NCBI RefSeq assembly: GCF_003989665.1
Contig: NZ_RZIJ01000005.1
Span: 242,588-306,587, forward strand
DNA: 64,000 nucleotides
DNA from: Azospirillum doebereinerae
GTDB lineage: Bacteria > Pseudomonadota > Alphaproteobacteria > Azospirillales > Azospirillaceae
Reading direction: 5' to 3'
Made by a program: the position numbers and the translations under genes. Every line of letters begins with the position of its first letter. The first letter of the stretch is position 1. Of this stretch, positions 38,447 through 47,225 are shown piece by piece. The notes beneath the pieces were generated by a model. It did not search any database. It was given only the letters and a program-made list of their open reading frames with translations, and was not told where the DNA came from.

Positions 38447-39301
38447 TCAGTTTCTCTTCCGCTCCTTCGCGCCCGGCACCGGCTGTTCCTTCAACTGGGC
38501 CAGCACGGTCCGCACCTTCGACAAATCGGGCGGCAGCGGCGCCTTGGCGAGCGCCGGCTTGCCCGTCGCCGGCTTGGCCATCGCCCGCGCGATCTGGGCC
38601 GGCTGCGCCTTCACCGGTGCCGGCCTCGGCGCCTCCGCCACCTGCACGGGCTCCGTCTTCCGCGCCCTCGCCTTGGCTTCCTGCACCGCCGGCAGGCCGC
38701 GCGGCTCGCCGCCGCTCTTCGGCGTCCAGGTGCGGAAGGGGCCGGTGTCGACGTGGACATGGCCGGTGTGCGGGTAGAGCGCGTAGCCGCCGCGCTGCAG
38801 CGCCGCCGCCTCCTCGGCCAGCCGGGCCGGGGGCACGCCGGGGATCGAGAAATCCACCGCCTGCCCACGCATGTGGTAAGAGTTCTCGGCCACGTTCGCG
38901 TTGGTCCGCGCCAGCGCCGCGTTGGTCGCGGTGGAGCGGTAGCCCGAGGTGACGCGGATCGGCGCGTCGGGCGGCGCGCCGGTGCGCTGGCGCAGCGCGA
39001 CCAGCGTGTCGATCAGCGCCGGATCGACCGGGATCGTCTCGCCGCTGCGGCGGTCGCGGAACAGGACGGAAATCTCGCGCAGCGCGTCGGCGTCGTAGCC
39101 GCCGCTCCGCCAATAGGTGACGGCGACGCTCTCGCCGCTGGGATGGCTGAGGACGATGGAGCGCGGCCCTTCCCCCAGCCCGGCGTCGCCGCCCGGCGAC
39201 GAGGCGCAGCCGGCAAGACCGGCGGCGAGCAGGCATGGCAGGACGGCGCGATGAACGGCGTAAGGCACGGCACGACGGACGGCACGCAGGATCGACCGCA
39301 T
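38447..39301 (-). CDS. Lipoprotein with M15-type (YcbK/DUF882) peptidase domain
   Basis: A 284-residue protein. The N-terminus has a lipoprotein signal ending LLAAGLAGCASS (lipobox LAGC). The middle domain has VTSGYRS, SYHMRGQAVDF and HVHVDTG, which supply the His/Asp/His zinc ligands of the LAS/M15 peptidase fold; related DUF882 proteins process peptidoglycan. The C-terminal 80 residues are Ala/Pro/Lys-rich and probably disordered. The ATG at 39301 follows GGGGGGAAGCG. It should act at the outer membrane or in the periplasm. Whether it cleaves D-Ala-D-Ala or another bond cannot be told. Confidence 0.8.
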   Translation of the reverse strand: MRSILRAVRRAVPYAVHRAVLPCLLAAGLAGCASSPGGDAGLGEGPRSIVLSHPSGESVAVTYWRSGGYDADALREISVLFRDRRSGETIPVDPALIDTLVALRQRTGAPPDAPIRVTSGYRSTATNAALARTNANVAENSYHMRGQAVDFSIPGVPPARLAEEAAALQRGGYALYPHTGHVHVDTGPFRTWTPKSGGEPRGLPAVQEAKARARKTEPVQVAEAPRPAPVKAQPAQIARAMAKPATGKPALAKAPLPPDLSKVRTVLAQLKEQPVPGAKERKRN

Positions 39302-39471
39302 CGCTTCCCCCCGGAGCTTCCCCACACGGTTGTGCGACGCAGATCTACCAGAATTGTCACACGAGGTCCCAGTGACAACGCATTGTTGTGGCGCGAACGA
39401 CACGGCCAAGCAGTTTCCGCGCTGCGAATCGCGATTTCCGACTCAACCGGGTCGAAGGGGAGGGAGGGCGC

Positions 39472-39502
39472 AAAAAAGCGGCCGGAGGTTTCCCTCCGGC
39501 CG
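39472..39502 (-). terminator. Rho-independent terminator of aceA
   Basis: On the minus strand, CGGCCGGAGG pairs perfectly with CCTCCGGCCG around a 4-base loop and is followed by CTTTTTTG. It begins about 60 bases past the aceA stop. Confidence 0.9.
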
Positions 39503-39565
39503 TCGACAAGTCAAAACATCAGCCGTTCAAAACGATCCGGCTCGCACACCGGATCACGGACCAGA

Positions 39566-40843
39566 TCAATGGAACTGGTCAGCCTCGGTGGAGTCCTTGT
39601 ACGCGGTGGTCGAGGACTGGCCGCCCGAGATCGCCGTGGCGACCGCGTCGAAGTAGCCGGTGCCGACCTCGCGCTGGTGCTTGGTGGCGGTGTAGCCGTC
39701 CTTCTCGGCCGCGAACTCGGCCTGCTGGAGTTCGGAGTAGGCGGCCATGCCGCGCTCGGCGTAGCCCTTGGCCAGCGTGAAGGCCGAGTAGTTCAGCGAG
39801 TGGAAGCCCGCCAGCGTCACGAACTGGAACTTGTAGCCCATGGCGCCCAGCTCGCGCTGGTACTTGGCGATGGTCGCGTCGTCCAGGTTGGCCTTCCAGT
39901 TGAAGGAGGGCGAGCAGTTGTAGGCCAGCATCTTGCCGGGGAATTCCTTGTGGACGGCCTCGGCGAAGCGGCGGGCGTCGTCCAGGTTCGGCTTGGAGGT
40001 CTCCCACCACATCAGGTCCGAATACGGCGCGTAGGACAGGCCGCGGGCGATGCAATGCTCGACGCCCAGGCCCTTCTTCAGGCGGTAGAAGCCTTCCGAG
40101 GTGCGGCCGCTGTCGAAGTCGATGAACGGGTGGTCACGCTCGTCGATGTCCGAGGTGATGAGCTGCGCCGACTCGGCGTCGGTGCGGGCGATCACCAGGG
40201 TCGAGGTGCCGCAGACGTCGGCGCCGAGACGGGCGGCGTTCAGGGTGCGGATGTGCTGCTGGGTCGGGATCAGCACCTTGCCGCCGAGATGGCCGCACTT
40301 CTTTTCCGAAGCGAGCTGGTCTTCCCAGTGGACGCCGGCCGCGCCGGCCTTGATCATGGCCTTCATCAGCTCGAAGGCGTTCAGCGGGCCGCCGAAGCCG
40401 GCTTCGGCGTCGGCGATGATCGGCGCGAACCAGTAGGTGTCGCCCTTGCCCTCGGAGGTCTGGATCTCGTCGGCGCGCTTGAAGGCGTTGTTGATGCGCT
40501 CCACCACCTGCGGCACCGAGTTCACCGGGTACAGGCTCTGGTCGGGGTACATCTGGCCGGCCGAGTTGGCGTCGCCGGCGACCTGCCAGCCCGACAGGTA
40601 GATGGCCTTCAGGCCGGCCTTGACCGCCTGCATCGCCTGGTTGCCGGTCAGGGCGCCCAGCGTGTTGATGTAGGGTTCGGTGTTCAGCAGCTCCCACAGG
40701 CGCTGGGCGCCCAGCTCGGCCAGCGTGTACTCGATCTTGACCGAGCCGCTCAGACGCTTGACGTCGTCCATCGTGTAATCGCGGCGGATGCCTTCGTAAC
40801 GGGCGGCGCGCAGGGCGGCCTTGGTCTTATCGTCGAGCGACAT
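39566..40843 (-). CDS. aceA: Isocitrate lyase
   Basis: A 425-residue isocitrate lyase that splits isocitrate to glyoxylate and succinate, the first step of the glyoxylate shunt needed for growth on acetate or on hydroxybutyrate released from PHB. The catalytic motif KKCGHLGGK is present, with WEDQLASEK upstream and the NCSPSFNWK segment near residue 320. The ATG at 40843 follows AAGGACA; the frame remains open far upstream but unrelated. It ends at a strong terminator. Malate synthase is not in this window. The divergent regulator at 41114 is its probable controller. Confidence 0.96.
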   Translation of the reverse strand: MSLDDKTKAALRAARYEGIRRDYTMDDVKRLSGSVKIEYTLAELGAQRLWELLNTEPYINTLGALTGNQAMQAVKAGLKAIYLSGWQVAGDANSAGQMYPDQSLYPVNSVPQVVERINNAFKRADEIQTSEGKGDTYWFAPIIADAEAGFGGPLNAFELMKAMIKAGAAGVHWEDQLASEKKCGHLGGKVLIPTQQHIRTLNAARLGADVCGTSTLVIARTDAESAQLITSDIDERDHPFIDFDSGRTSEGFYRLKKGLGVEHCIARGLSYAPYSDLMWWETSKPNLDDARRFAEAVHKEFPGKMLAYNCSPSFNWKANLDDATIAKYQRELGAMGYKFQFVTLAGFHSLNYSAFTLAKGYAERGMAAYSELQQAEFAAEKDGYTATKHQREVGTGYFDAVATAISGGQSSTTAYKDSTEADQFH

Positions 40844-40986
40844 GGTGGGTGTCCTTCTGTCCGAATATCCCCCATTCGGGGGGCGGTGGGAAATCTCGGG
40901 GCGTATTCTTCTTCGACACCGCCGCTCGTTTGTCTTGAGCCTTGGGCGGTGTCGTTTGGCTTTACAGTGCGTCCTTGAGACAAGAG

Positions 40987-41088
40987 GTAAACCGGTCCTG
41001 TTTGCGTTGCAATAAGCCCTTGTTCGTAAAACGGTCCGGTTGTAAAGTATGGTCATAGGATTTTTGTAAATCGGTAAATCTTGTAAAG
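40987..41088. promoter_or_regulatory. Array of GTAAA direct repeats between aceA and its divergent regulator
   Basis: GTAAA occurs in the same orientation at 40987, 41026, 41042, 41066, 41074 and 41083, mostly in the context TTGTAAA(G/T). Spacings of the last five are 16, 24, 8 and 9 bases. TTTGCGTTGCAA at 41001-41012 lies inside the array and resembles the TTTGCAAA motifs bound by RamB. A+T-rich against a G+C-rich background. Likely operators for the regulator at 41114 and promoters for both genes. Confidence 0.5.
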
Positions 41089-41113
41089 TTCTCGCCGGAG
41101 GTGGTTCGGGGCC

Positions 41114-42556
41114 ATGGACAAGAAGGCGATGCTGGGTCCGAAGGTCCGCCGCCTGCGCCGCGACCAGGGTTTGACCCAGGCGCAGATGGCCGAGCAGCTC
41201 GGCGTCTCGCCCAGCTACCTGAACCTGATCGAGCACAACCAGCGCCCGGTGACGGTGCCGCTGCTCCTCAAGCTCGGGCATACGTTCGGGGTCGATCTCC
41301 AGACCTTCGCCGAGGACGACGAGAGCCGGCTGGTCGCGGGGCTGCGCGAGGTGTTCGCCGACCCGCTCTTCGCCGGCTCCGACATCAAGAACCAGGATTT
41401 CCGCGAACTCGCCGCCGTGGCGCCGACGCTGGGGCAGGCGGTGGTGGCGCTCTACCGGGGCTTCCGGGGCGCGCGCGACGACCTCCAGGCGCTGGCCGAG
41501 CGGGTCGCCGACCGCGAGAAGCTGCATCTGGTGCAGAGCACCGGCTTCCCGCAGGACGAGGTGCGCGACCTGTTCCAGGCCAACTCCAACCATTTCGCCG
41601 AGCTGGAGGAGGCCGCCGACGCCCTGTGGCGGGACGGCAAGCTGGAGAAGGGCGATCTCTACCGGGGGCTGGTGGACTGGCTGAACCAGCAGCACAGCGT
41701 TCGCGTCCGCCTGCTGCCGTCGGAGGTGATGGGCTACGCGGTGCGCCGCTTCGACCGGCACAGCCGCCGCATCCTGCTGTCGGAGATGCTGGCGCCCTCG
41801 GGGCGGAATTTCCAACTCGCCTGCCAGATCGCCCTGCTGCGCCACCGCGACCTGCTGAACGGCATCGTCGAGGGCGCCAATCTGTCGGGCGACGAGGCGC
41901 GGCGGTTGGCCCGCATCGGTCTCGCCAACTACTTCGCCGCCGCCGTGCTGATGCCCTACCAGCGCTTCCAAGAGGCGGCGACGCAGGTTCGTTACGACAT
42001 CGAAATCCTGCGCCGGCGCTTCGACGCCTCCTTCGAGCAGGTCTGCCAGCGGCTGACCACGCTGCACCGGACCGGGGCGAAGGGCGTGCCCTTCTTCTTC
42101 ATGCGGGTGGACAGCGCCGGCAACGTGTCGAAACGCTTCTCCGGCGCCGGCTTCCACCTCGCGCGGTTCGGCGGCGGCTGCCCGCGCTGGATCGTCTACG
42201 AGGCGTTCCGCACGCCGGGCAAGGTCCACAGCCAGGTGGCGCAGATGCCCGACGGCACCACCTACTTCTCCATCGCCCGCACCGTGGTGAAGGCCGGCGG
42301 CGGCCACCGCAGCCCGCCCCAGCAATTCGCCATCGCGCTGGGGTGCGACGCCCAGCACGCGGCGCACGTCACCTATGCGGACGGCTTCGACCTGGGCAAC
42401 ACCGAAGCGGCGACGCCGATCGGCGTGAACTGCCGGCTCTGCCCCCGGCTCGACTGTTCGCAGCGGGCGTTTCCGCCGCTGAATCACCGGCTTATCGTCG
42501 ACGAGAACCTGCGCGGCCTGTCGCCCTACCTGTTCGCGCCGCCCAGCGCCGAATGA
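41114..42556 (+). CDS. Short-chain fatty-acyl/glyoxylate regulator, ScfR/RamB-like (XRE + ImmA-like)
   Basis: A 480-residue transcription factor. An XRE helix-turn-helix is at residues 8-62 ([20 protein letters not shown] then [13 protein letters not shown]). The middle (about 190-290) resembles the ImmA/IrrE peptidase-like domain (DUF955) and the C-terminus (about 300-470) the DUF2083 sensor domain with a CRLCPRLDC cysteine cluster. This layout is that of RamB and PrpR/ScfR-type regulators, which control isocitrate lyase and propionate genes in response to acyl-CoA thioesters. Divergence from aceA supports this role here. The ATG follows GGAGGTGG. Confidence 0.87.
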   Translation: MDKKAMLGPKVRRLRRDQGLTQAQMAEQLGVSPSYLNLIEHNQRPVTVPLLLKLGHTFGVDLQTFAEDDESRLVAGLREVFADPLFAGSDIKNQDFRELAAVAPTLGQAVVALYRGFRGARDDLQALAERVADREKLHLVQSTGFPQDEVRDLFQANSNHFAELEEAADALWRDGKLEKGDLYRGLVDWLNQQHSVRVRLLPSEVMGYAVRRFDRHSRRILLSEMLAPSGRNFQLACQIALLRHRDLLNGIVEGANLSGDEARRLARIGLANYFAAAVLMPYQRFQEAATQVRYDIEILRRRFDASFEQVCQRLTTLHRTGAKGVPFFFMRVDSAGNVSKRFSGAGFHLARFGGGCPRWIVYEAFRTPGKVHSQVAQMPDGTTYFSIARTVVKAGGGHRSPPQQFAIALGCDAQHAAHVTYADGFDLGNTEAATPIGVNCRLCPRLDCSQRAFPPLNHRLIVDENLRGLSPYLFAPPSAE

Positions 42557-42801
42557 CGGCGGAATGATCTGGATCAAGTTCCACGGCGTTCGTCGTGTTG
42601 TTTCTTCATGACCACGACAGGAACATTGGTATAAAGCCATGGCCTTTGGGGCGAATTCTTGTTAGGTTTCCCGGCGTTGCAGCGCGGAAGCCCGATCCTG
42701 TCCGGTATGGTCTTCAAGGACCCGATCCCGGCCGGTCGATCACAGCCATCCGTGCGCAGCGCCCACCCGGCCCCGGCATCGACACGGTTTTGGATTCTCC
42801 A

Positions 42802-43575
42802 ATGAGCAATCTCATCAAGGAGCGCGTGCTGCGCGTTCACCACTGGACGGACACGCTGTTCACCTTCACGACGACGCGCGACCCGTCGTTCCGCTTCCTG
42901 CCGGGGCAGTTCACCATGATCGGGCTGGAGGTCGAGGGGCGCCCGCTGCTGCGCGCCTACAGCCTCGTCAGCGCCCATTACGAGGAGACGCTGGAGTTCT
43001 TCAGCATCAAGGTCCAGGACGGCCCGCTGACCTCGCGCCTCCAGCACCTGAAGGAAGGCGACACGCTGCTGGTCAACCGCAAGGCGACCGGCACGCTGAT
43101 CTCCGACAACCTGCTGCCGGGGCGCAACCTGTACCTGCTGAGCACCGGCACTGGGCTGGCCCCCTTCCTCAGCATCATCAAGGACCCGGAGCTGTACGAG
43201 AAGTACGACCGCGTCATCCTGACCCACGGCACCCGCACGGTCGCCGAGCTGGCCTATGACGAGCTGATCCGCACCGTTCTGCCGGAGAACGAGTTCTTCG
43301 GGGAGCAGGTGAAGGAGAAGCTGCTCTACTACCCGACCGTGACGCGCGAGGCGTTCCGCAACAGCGGCCGCCTGACCACGCTGATGGAGACGGGCAAGCT
43401 GTACAGCGACCTCGGCCTGCCGGCGCTCGACCCGCAGCACGACCGCGTGATGATCTGCGGCAGCCCCGCCATGCTGACCGAGACCAGCGCGATGATGGAC
43501 CGCCAGGGTTTCGTCATGGGCACCAACGGCGAGCCGGGCACCTACGTGATCGAAAAGGCCTTCGTGGAGCGGTGA
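42802..43575 (+). CDS. fpr: Ferredoxin-NADP+ reductase (bacterial plant-type, Fpr)
   Basis: A 257-residue reductase with an FAD domain (LRAYSLVSAHYEETLEFFSIKV, the R-x-Y-S flavin motif) and a NADP domain (LLSTGTGLAPFLSIIKDPELY and VMICGSPAML), ending with the short C-terminal tail VIEKAFVER typical of subclass I bacterial FNRs. It transfers electrons between NADPH and ferredoxin or flavodoxin, often in oxidative-stress defence or supply to nitrogenase. The ATG at 42802 has a weak ribosome site; the frame is open from 42595. It is monocistronic and ends at a strong terminator. It is unrelated in fold to the TrxR-like enzyme at 19030. Confidence 0.9.
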   Translation: MSNLIKERVLRVHHWTDTLFTFTTTRDPSFRFLPGQFTMIGLEVEGRPLLRAYSLVSAHYEETLEFFSIKVQDGPLTSRLQHLKEGDTLLVNRKATGTLISDNLLPGRNLYLLSTGTGLAPFLSIIKDPELYEKYDRVILTHGTRTVAELAYDELIRTVLPENEFFGEQVKEKLLYYPTVTREAFRNSGRLTTLMETGKLYSDLGLPALDPQHDRVMICGSPAMLTETSAMMDRQGFVMGTNGEPGTYVIEKAFVER

Positions 43576-43677
43576 CCGAAAAGGGGCGCGGGTCTTCCGT
43601 TGGAATAAACCGGCCCGCCGCCCTGTTCGCTGTTTCGTGACGATGGCACGTCACTGATCAATCCTTGACCACTCGAC

Positions 43678-43711
43678 AGGCGCGTTCCCCAACGGGGGCG
43701 CGCCTTTCTTT
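43678..43711 (+). terminator. Rho-independent terminator of fpr
   Basis: AGGCGCG pairs with CGCGCCT around an inner CCCC-AAC-GGGG stem, followed by TTCTTT. It lies about 100 bases past the fpr stop. Confidence 0.85.
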
Positions 43712-43747
43712 ATGGTGGGCGGGGCTGAAGGTCGACCGACGGCGGCT

Positions 43748-43926
43748 GAGCCCCTCTCCCCTTGCGGGAGAGGGGTTGGGGTGAGGGGGCGCCGGCTTCA
43801 GCCGGCCGCAAATCTCCTGTTCTTTCCGCCTGTGGCGGAATCCCCCTCATCCCAACCAGCAGTGCTTGCGGTCGCCTTTGGCGCCCTTCAGCCCTGCCCC
43901 GCAAGGGGAGAAGGGCTTCAACCCGC
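43748..43926. repeat. G+C-rich inverted-repeat block between convergent genes
   Basis: The ~330-base region between the two terminators of fpr and the Spy-like gene holds no gene. The left part has GCCCCTCTCCCCTTGCGGGAGAGGGG then GGGGTGAGGGGGC; the right part has CCCCCTCATCCCAACC and TGCCCCGCAAGGGGAGAAGGG. An inner GCCGGCTTCAGCCGGC hairpin (43783-43805 area) lies in between. It is a member of the wider repeat family without the 27-base core. Confidence 0.7.
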
Positions 43927-43967
43927 GCCTCTGAGCCTTTGTGGAGGATAAGCCCGTCCCGGCACCC

Positions 43968-44008
43968 AAAAAAAGACAGGCCGCCGGAGGGGGGATCCGG
44001 CGGCCTGC
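43968..44008 (-). terminator. Rho-independent terminator of the Spy-like gene
   Basis: On the minus strand CAGGCCGCCGGA pairs perfectly with TCCGGCGGCCTG around a 7-base loop and is followed by TCTTTTTTTGGG. It lies about 90 bases past the stop of the gene at 44097. Confidence 0.9.
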
Positions 44009-44096
44009 GTCTTTGCGGCGGTTGGCTTGGGGGGCTGGGATCAACCGCCGCTAAGCGGACGCGTCATCCAACGGTGATACGTCGGTGACTGATACG

Positions 44097-44690
44097 TCAG
44101 CCGCCACGCGACTCCTGCGGCGGCTTGCCGTCGGGGCCGGGGCCGCCGTGACGCGGGCCGTGCTCGCCGCCCGGACCCATGCCCGGACCGCCATGCTCCT
44201 TGCCCGGACCCATGCCGCCGTGGCGCGGGCCGCCGCCCTGGTTCAGCAGGTGGTCGGCGGTCTTCTGCTGGTCCGGCGTCAGCTGGGCGTACAGCTCGGT
44301 CAGGGCCGGGCGGACGGTCTGGAGCTGCTGGAGATGGGCCTGCATCATGCTCTCGGCGCGCTCCAGGCGCTGCGGCAGGGCGGCGGGACGCGGCTGGTCC
44401 TTGACCTTGGTGCAGAGGTCCTGGGTCGGCTTCAGGCTGGCGCGGGCGCTGTCGGCGAACTTGTTCCAGGCGGCGCGCTGCGGCTCGGTGATGCGCAGCT
44501 TCTTCTCGGCGAAGGCCAGCTTGCCGGCCAGACGGGCGTCCTGGTCCTCGCACATGCGGCTGAAGTGGCGGTCCGGGCCACCCGCGGCGGGCCCGCCCGC
44601 CGGGCCGGCGGGGGCCTGCTGGGCGAAGACCGGAACGGCCAGCCCGAAACCGGCGACCAGCAGGGCGGAGGTCAGAAGGGCGCGTTTCAT
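44097..44690 (-). CDS. Spy/CpxP-family periplasmic protein
   Basis: A 197-residue secreted protein. The signal peptide (MKRALLTSALLVAGFGLAVPVFA) precedes an all-helical domain of the Spy/CpxP kind, with RLAGKLAFAEKKLRITEPQRAAWNKF and the LTxxQ motif LTPDQQKTADHLL. The last 50 residues are Gly/His/Pro-rich (RHGGMGPGKEHGGPGMGPGG and further HG pairs) and might bind metal ions. Spy and CpxP are envelope chaperones or stress adaptors controlled by two-component systems. It is divergent from an OmpR-type regulator and kinase (44898-47026), so it is a probable target of that system. Confidence 0.82.
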   Translation of the reverse strand: MKRALLTSALLVAGFGLAVPVFAQQAPAGPAGGPAAGGPDRHFSRMCEDQDARLAGKLAFAEKKLRITEPQRAAWNKFADSARASLKPTQDLCTKVKDQPRPAALPQRLERAESMMQAHLQQLQTVRPALTELYAQLTPDQQKTADHLLNQGGGPRHGGMGPGKEHGGPGMGPGGEHGPRHGGPGPDGKPPQESRGG

Positions 44691-44897
44691 TGGGGTACTC
44701 CTGGTTGGTGAGGAGGCGATCTCGTTGGGGAGGCGCGTCTTCGCGTTCCCGATGACCAGACGATGCGCCCCCGACGTTGCCGGACGATGTCCGCAACCCC
44801 GTCACTTGGTAACACTGTGTAACCGCCTTCGGCCCTGTAACCGGCCGTTACACATTTCCCCTTCACCCTAAGGCCTTCGCGCCCGATCATGCGCGGC

Positions 44898-45629
44898 ATG
44901 GACCGCACCCCCCATCTTCTGGTCGTCGACGACGACCGCGAAATCCGCTCCCTCGTGGCGCAGTTCCTGACCAAGCACGGCTTCCGGGTCACGGGCGTCA
45001 AGGACGGGGCCGAGATGATGCGCACGCTGGACGGCGCGCGCGTCGACCTGATCGTGCTCGACCTGATGCTGCCGGGGGAGGACGGGTTGTCGCTCTGCCG
45101 CCGGCTGCGCGCGTCCGCCCCCACCGCCCAGACCCCGGTCATCATGCTGACCGCCATGGGCGAGGAGACCGACCGCATCGTCGGGCTGGAGATGGGCGCC
45201 GACGACTATCTGGCGAAGCCCTTCAGCCCGCGCGAGCTGCTGGCCCGCATCAAGGCGGTGCTGCGCCGGGTCTCCGCCCCGCCGGTGGCCGGGACCAGCG
45301 GCGGCGGCACGGTGCTGCGCTTCGAGGGCTGGTCGCTCGACGTGACCAAGCGGGAGCTGCGCTCGCCGGACGGCGTGCTGGTGCAGCTTTCGGCCGGGGA
45401 GTACGACCTGCTGGTCGCCTTCGCCGAGCATCCCCAGCGGGTGCTGAACCGCGATCAGCTCCTCGATCTGGCGCGCGGGCGTTCGGCGGTGCCCTTCGAC
45501 CGCTCCGTCGACGTGCAGGTCAGCCGGCTGCGCCGCAAGATCGAGCCCGACCCGGCGGAGCCGACCCTGATCAAGACGGTGCGCGGCGGCGGCTATCTCT
45601 TCACCCCGACGGTGAGCGTGGGATCGTGA
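44898..45629 (+). CDS. OmpR-family response regulator
   Basis: A 243-residue response regulator. The receiver domain has VVDDDREIRSL, phospho-acceptor D55 (LIVLDLMLPGEDG) and the conserved lysine in DYLAKPFSPRELLARI; the C-terminal winged helix has FDRSVDVQVSRLRRKIEPDP and VRGGGYLF. I take the second ATG (44898, MDRTPHLLVV); one three codons upstream is also possible. Its stop overlaps the kinase start (GTGA). It probably acts on the divergent Spy-like gene and on its own operon. No clear tandem binding site could be read. Confidence 0.92.
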   Translation: MDRTPHLLVVDDDREIRSLVAQFLTKHGFRVTGVKDGAEMMRTLDGARVDLIVLDLMLPGEDGLSLCRRLRASAPTAQTPVIMLTAMGEETDRIVGLEMGADDYLAKPFSPRELLARIKAVLRRVSAPPVAGTSGGGTVLRFEGWSLDVTKRELRSPDGVLVQLSAGEYDLLVAFAEHPQRVLNRDQLLDLARGRSAVPFDRSVDVQVSRLRRKIEPDPAEPTLIKTVRGGGYLFTPTVSVGS

Positions 45630-47026
45630 AGCTCCCCCGCCGCCTCGCGGTTCCCGACAGCCTCGCCGCGCGCATGGCGCTGACCGTGGTGCTGGCGCTG
45701 TTCCTCACCCAGGCGATCAGCGCGCTGGTCTATCTGACCGACCGCAGCGAGGGGCCGCCGATCCACGGGCCGGGCGTGCTGGTCCAGCGCGTCACCGCCA
45801 TCGTGCAACTGGTGGAGAGCACGCCCCCCCCCGGACGCGAGCGGCTGGTCCAGGCCATCGACGACCCGGTGCTGCGCGTCCAGTGGCACGCCGACCGGCC
45901 GCCGGAGCTGACCGACTACACCAACGTCCGCTTCGACGGGTTGCGGCGGCGGCTGAGCGAGACGCTGAACCTGCCGCCGCGCGCCATCGTCTTCGAGGTC
46001 GAGCGCCGCGACGCGCGCGACAACGACCGGGGCGGCGACCGGATGCGCCCGCCGCCGCCCTTCGCCGGCGGGGGCGGGGACGACGACCGGCGCTGGGGGC
46101 CGCATGTGCGCCTTTCGGTGCGGCTCGGCGACGGCTCCTGGCTGAGCTTCACCGGTGGCGACCCGCTGGAAGGGCCGTTCCGCACCCTGCGCTTCGTGCT
46201 GTGGATGGGCGCGGTGGTCGGGGTCATCATGGCGCTGTCGCTCTGGGTGTCGCGCCGCTTCACCGCGCCGCTGGCCGGTTTCGCCGCCGCCGCCGAGCGG
46301 CTGGGCGTGGACGGCGAGGCCGCCCCGCTGCCCGAGGCTGGCCCGCGCGAGCTGCGCGCCGCCACCCGCGCCGTCAACCGCATGCAGGCGCGGCTCGCCC
46401 GCTTCGTCGCCGACCGCACGCAGATGCTGGCGGCGATCAGCCACGATCTGCGCACGCCGCTGACCCGGCTGCGGCTTCGGGCGGAGCTGGTCGACGATCC
46501 GGAGATGCAGCGGCGGATGCTCTCCGACCTGGACGAGATGGAGGCGATGATCTCCGCCACCATGGTCTTCGCCCGCGACGACGCCAAGCGCGAGCCGCGC
46601 GGTCGGCTCGACCTCGCCGACCTGTTGCAGAGCCTGTGCGACGACCGGGTGGACGCGGGGCACGAGGCGACCTACGACGGCCCGGCCCACGCGGTGGCGG
46701 AGGGGCGGCCGGTGGCGCTGCGCCGGGCCTTCGCCAACCTGATGGACAACGCCATCGCCTATGGCGGCGGCTGCGCCGTGCGGCTGGAGCCGGAGGAGGG
46801 GCAGGCCCGCGTCCACATCGACGACAACGGCCCCGGCATCCCGGAGGAGGAGTTCGAGAAGGTCTTCGCGCCGTTCTACCGGCTGGAGCGCTCCCGCTCG
46901 CGCGACACCGGCGGGGTCGGGCTGGGGCTGTCCACGGCGCGGACGATCATCCGGGGGCATGGCGGCGACATCGCGCTGGTGAACCGGCCGGAGGGCGGGT
47001 TGCGGGTGACGGTGACGCTGCCGTGA
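45626..47026 (+). CDS. Sensor histidine kinase, EnvZ/CpxA-like
   Basis: A 466-residue inner-membrane kinase. TM1 is at about 16-37, TM2 at about 190-208, with a periplasmic domain of about 150 residues between, carrying an acidic/proline-rich stretch (RMRPPPPFAGGGGDDDRR) at about 139-156. A HAMP domain follows, then the HisKA motif AAISHDLRTPLTRLRLR with H273, and the ATPase boxes DNAIAYGGG, DNGPGIPEEEFEKVFAPFYR and GGVGLGLSTARTII. The GTG start overlaps the regulator stop. With the neighbouring Spy-like protein, an envelope-stress or metal signal is plausible, not shown. Confidence 0.9.
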   Translation: MKLPRRLAVPDSLAARMALTVVLALFLTQAISALVYLTDRSEGPPIHGPGVLVQRVTAIVQLVESTPPPGRERLVQAIDDPVLRVQWHADRPPELTDYTNVRFDGLRRRLSETLNLPPRAIVFEVERRDARDNDRGGDRMRPPPPFAGGGGDDDRRWGPHVRLSVRLGDGSWLSFTGGDPLEGPFRTLRFVLWMGAVVGVIMALSLWVSRRFTAPLAGFAAAAERLGVDGEAAPLPEAGPRELRAATRAVNRMQARLARFVADRTQMLAAISHDLRTPLTRLRLRAELVDDPEMQRRMLSDLDEMEAMISATMVFARDDAKREPRGRLDLADLLQSLCDDRVDAGHEATYDGPAHAVAEGRPVALRRAFANLMDNAIAYGGGCAVRLEPEEGQARVHIDDNGPGIPEEEFEKVFAPFYRLERSRSRDTGGVGLGLSTARTIIRGHGGDIALVNRPEGGLRVTVTLP

Positions 47027-47048
47027 TGGGGGCGTGCGGCCCTTGGTT

Positions 47049-47155
47049 GCCCCCACCCTTACCTCCCCCGCCCAGCGGGGGAGGGGACTGCCGCCGCACG
47101 CCGACAAGCGTTCGACCTCCTCCCCCGCCCAGCGGGGGAGGAATGAGGTGGGGGC
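47049..47155. repeat. Composite palindromic element, copy D (with core)
   Basis: 107 bases between the kinase stop and the SDH-L gene, both plus strand. Left arm CCCCCACCCTTACCTCCCC, right arm GGGGAGGAATGAGGTGGGGG, inner hairpins CCCGCCCAGCGGG in both halves. The core reads GGGGACTGCCGCCG then CACGCCGACAAGC. The arms have compensating changes relative to the other copies, so pairing is kept. Confidence 0.85.
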
Positions 47156-47225
47156 AACCGTGGCTGGACTTGCACAATCCTGCTTAACTCCAGAAGACGT
47201 TCAAGTTCGCCCACGAAAGGTCCAC

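Noticed and set aside
37739..40978. A 1079-codon plus-strand frame spanning xthA, the repeat, the M15 gene and aceA
   Set aside because: It runs through several well-supported genes and a repeat, with no homology-like content.
43712..44088. Open frames in the fpr/Spy-like intergenic region
   Set aside because: They consist of translated palindromic repeat sequence between two good terminators.
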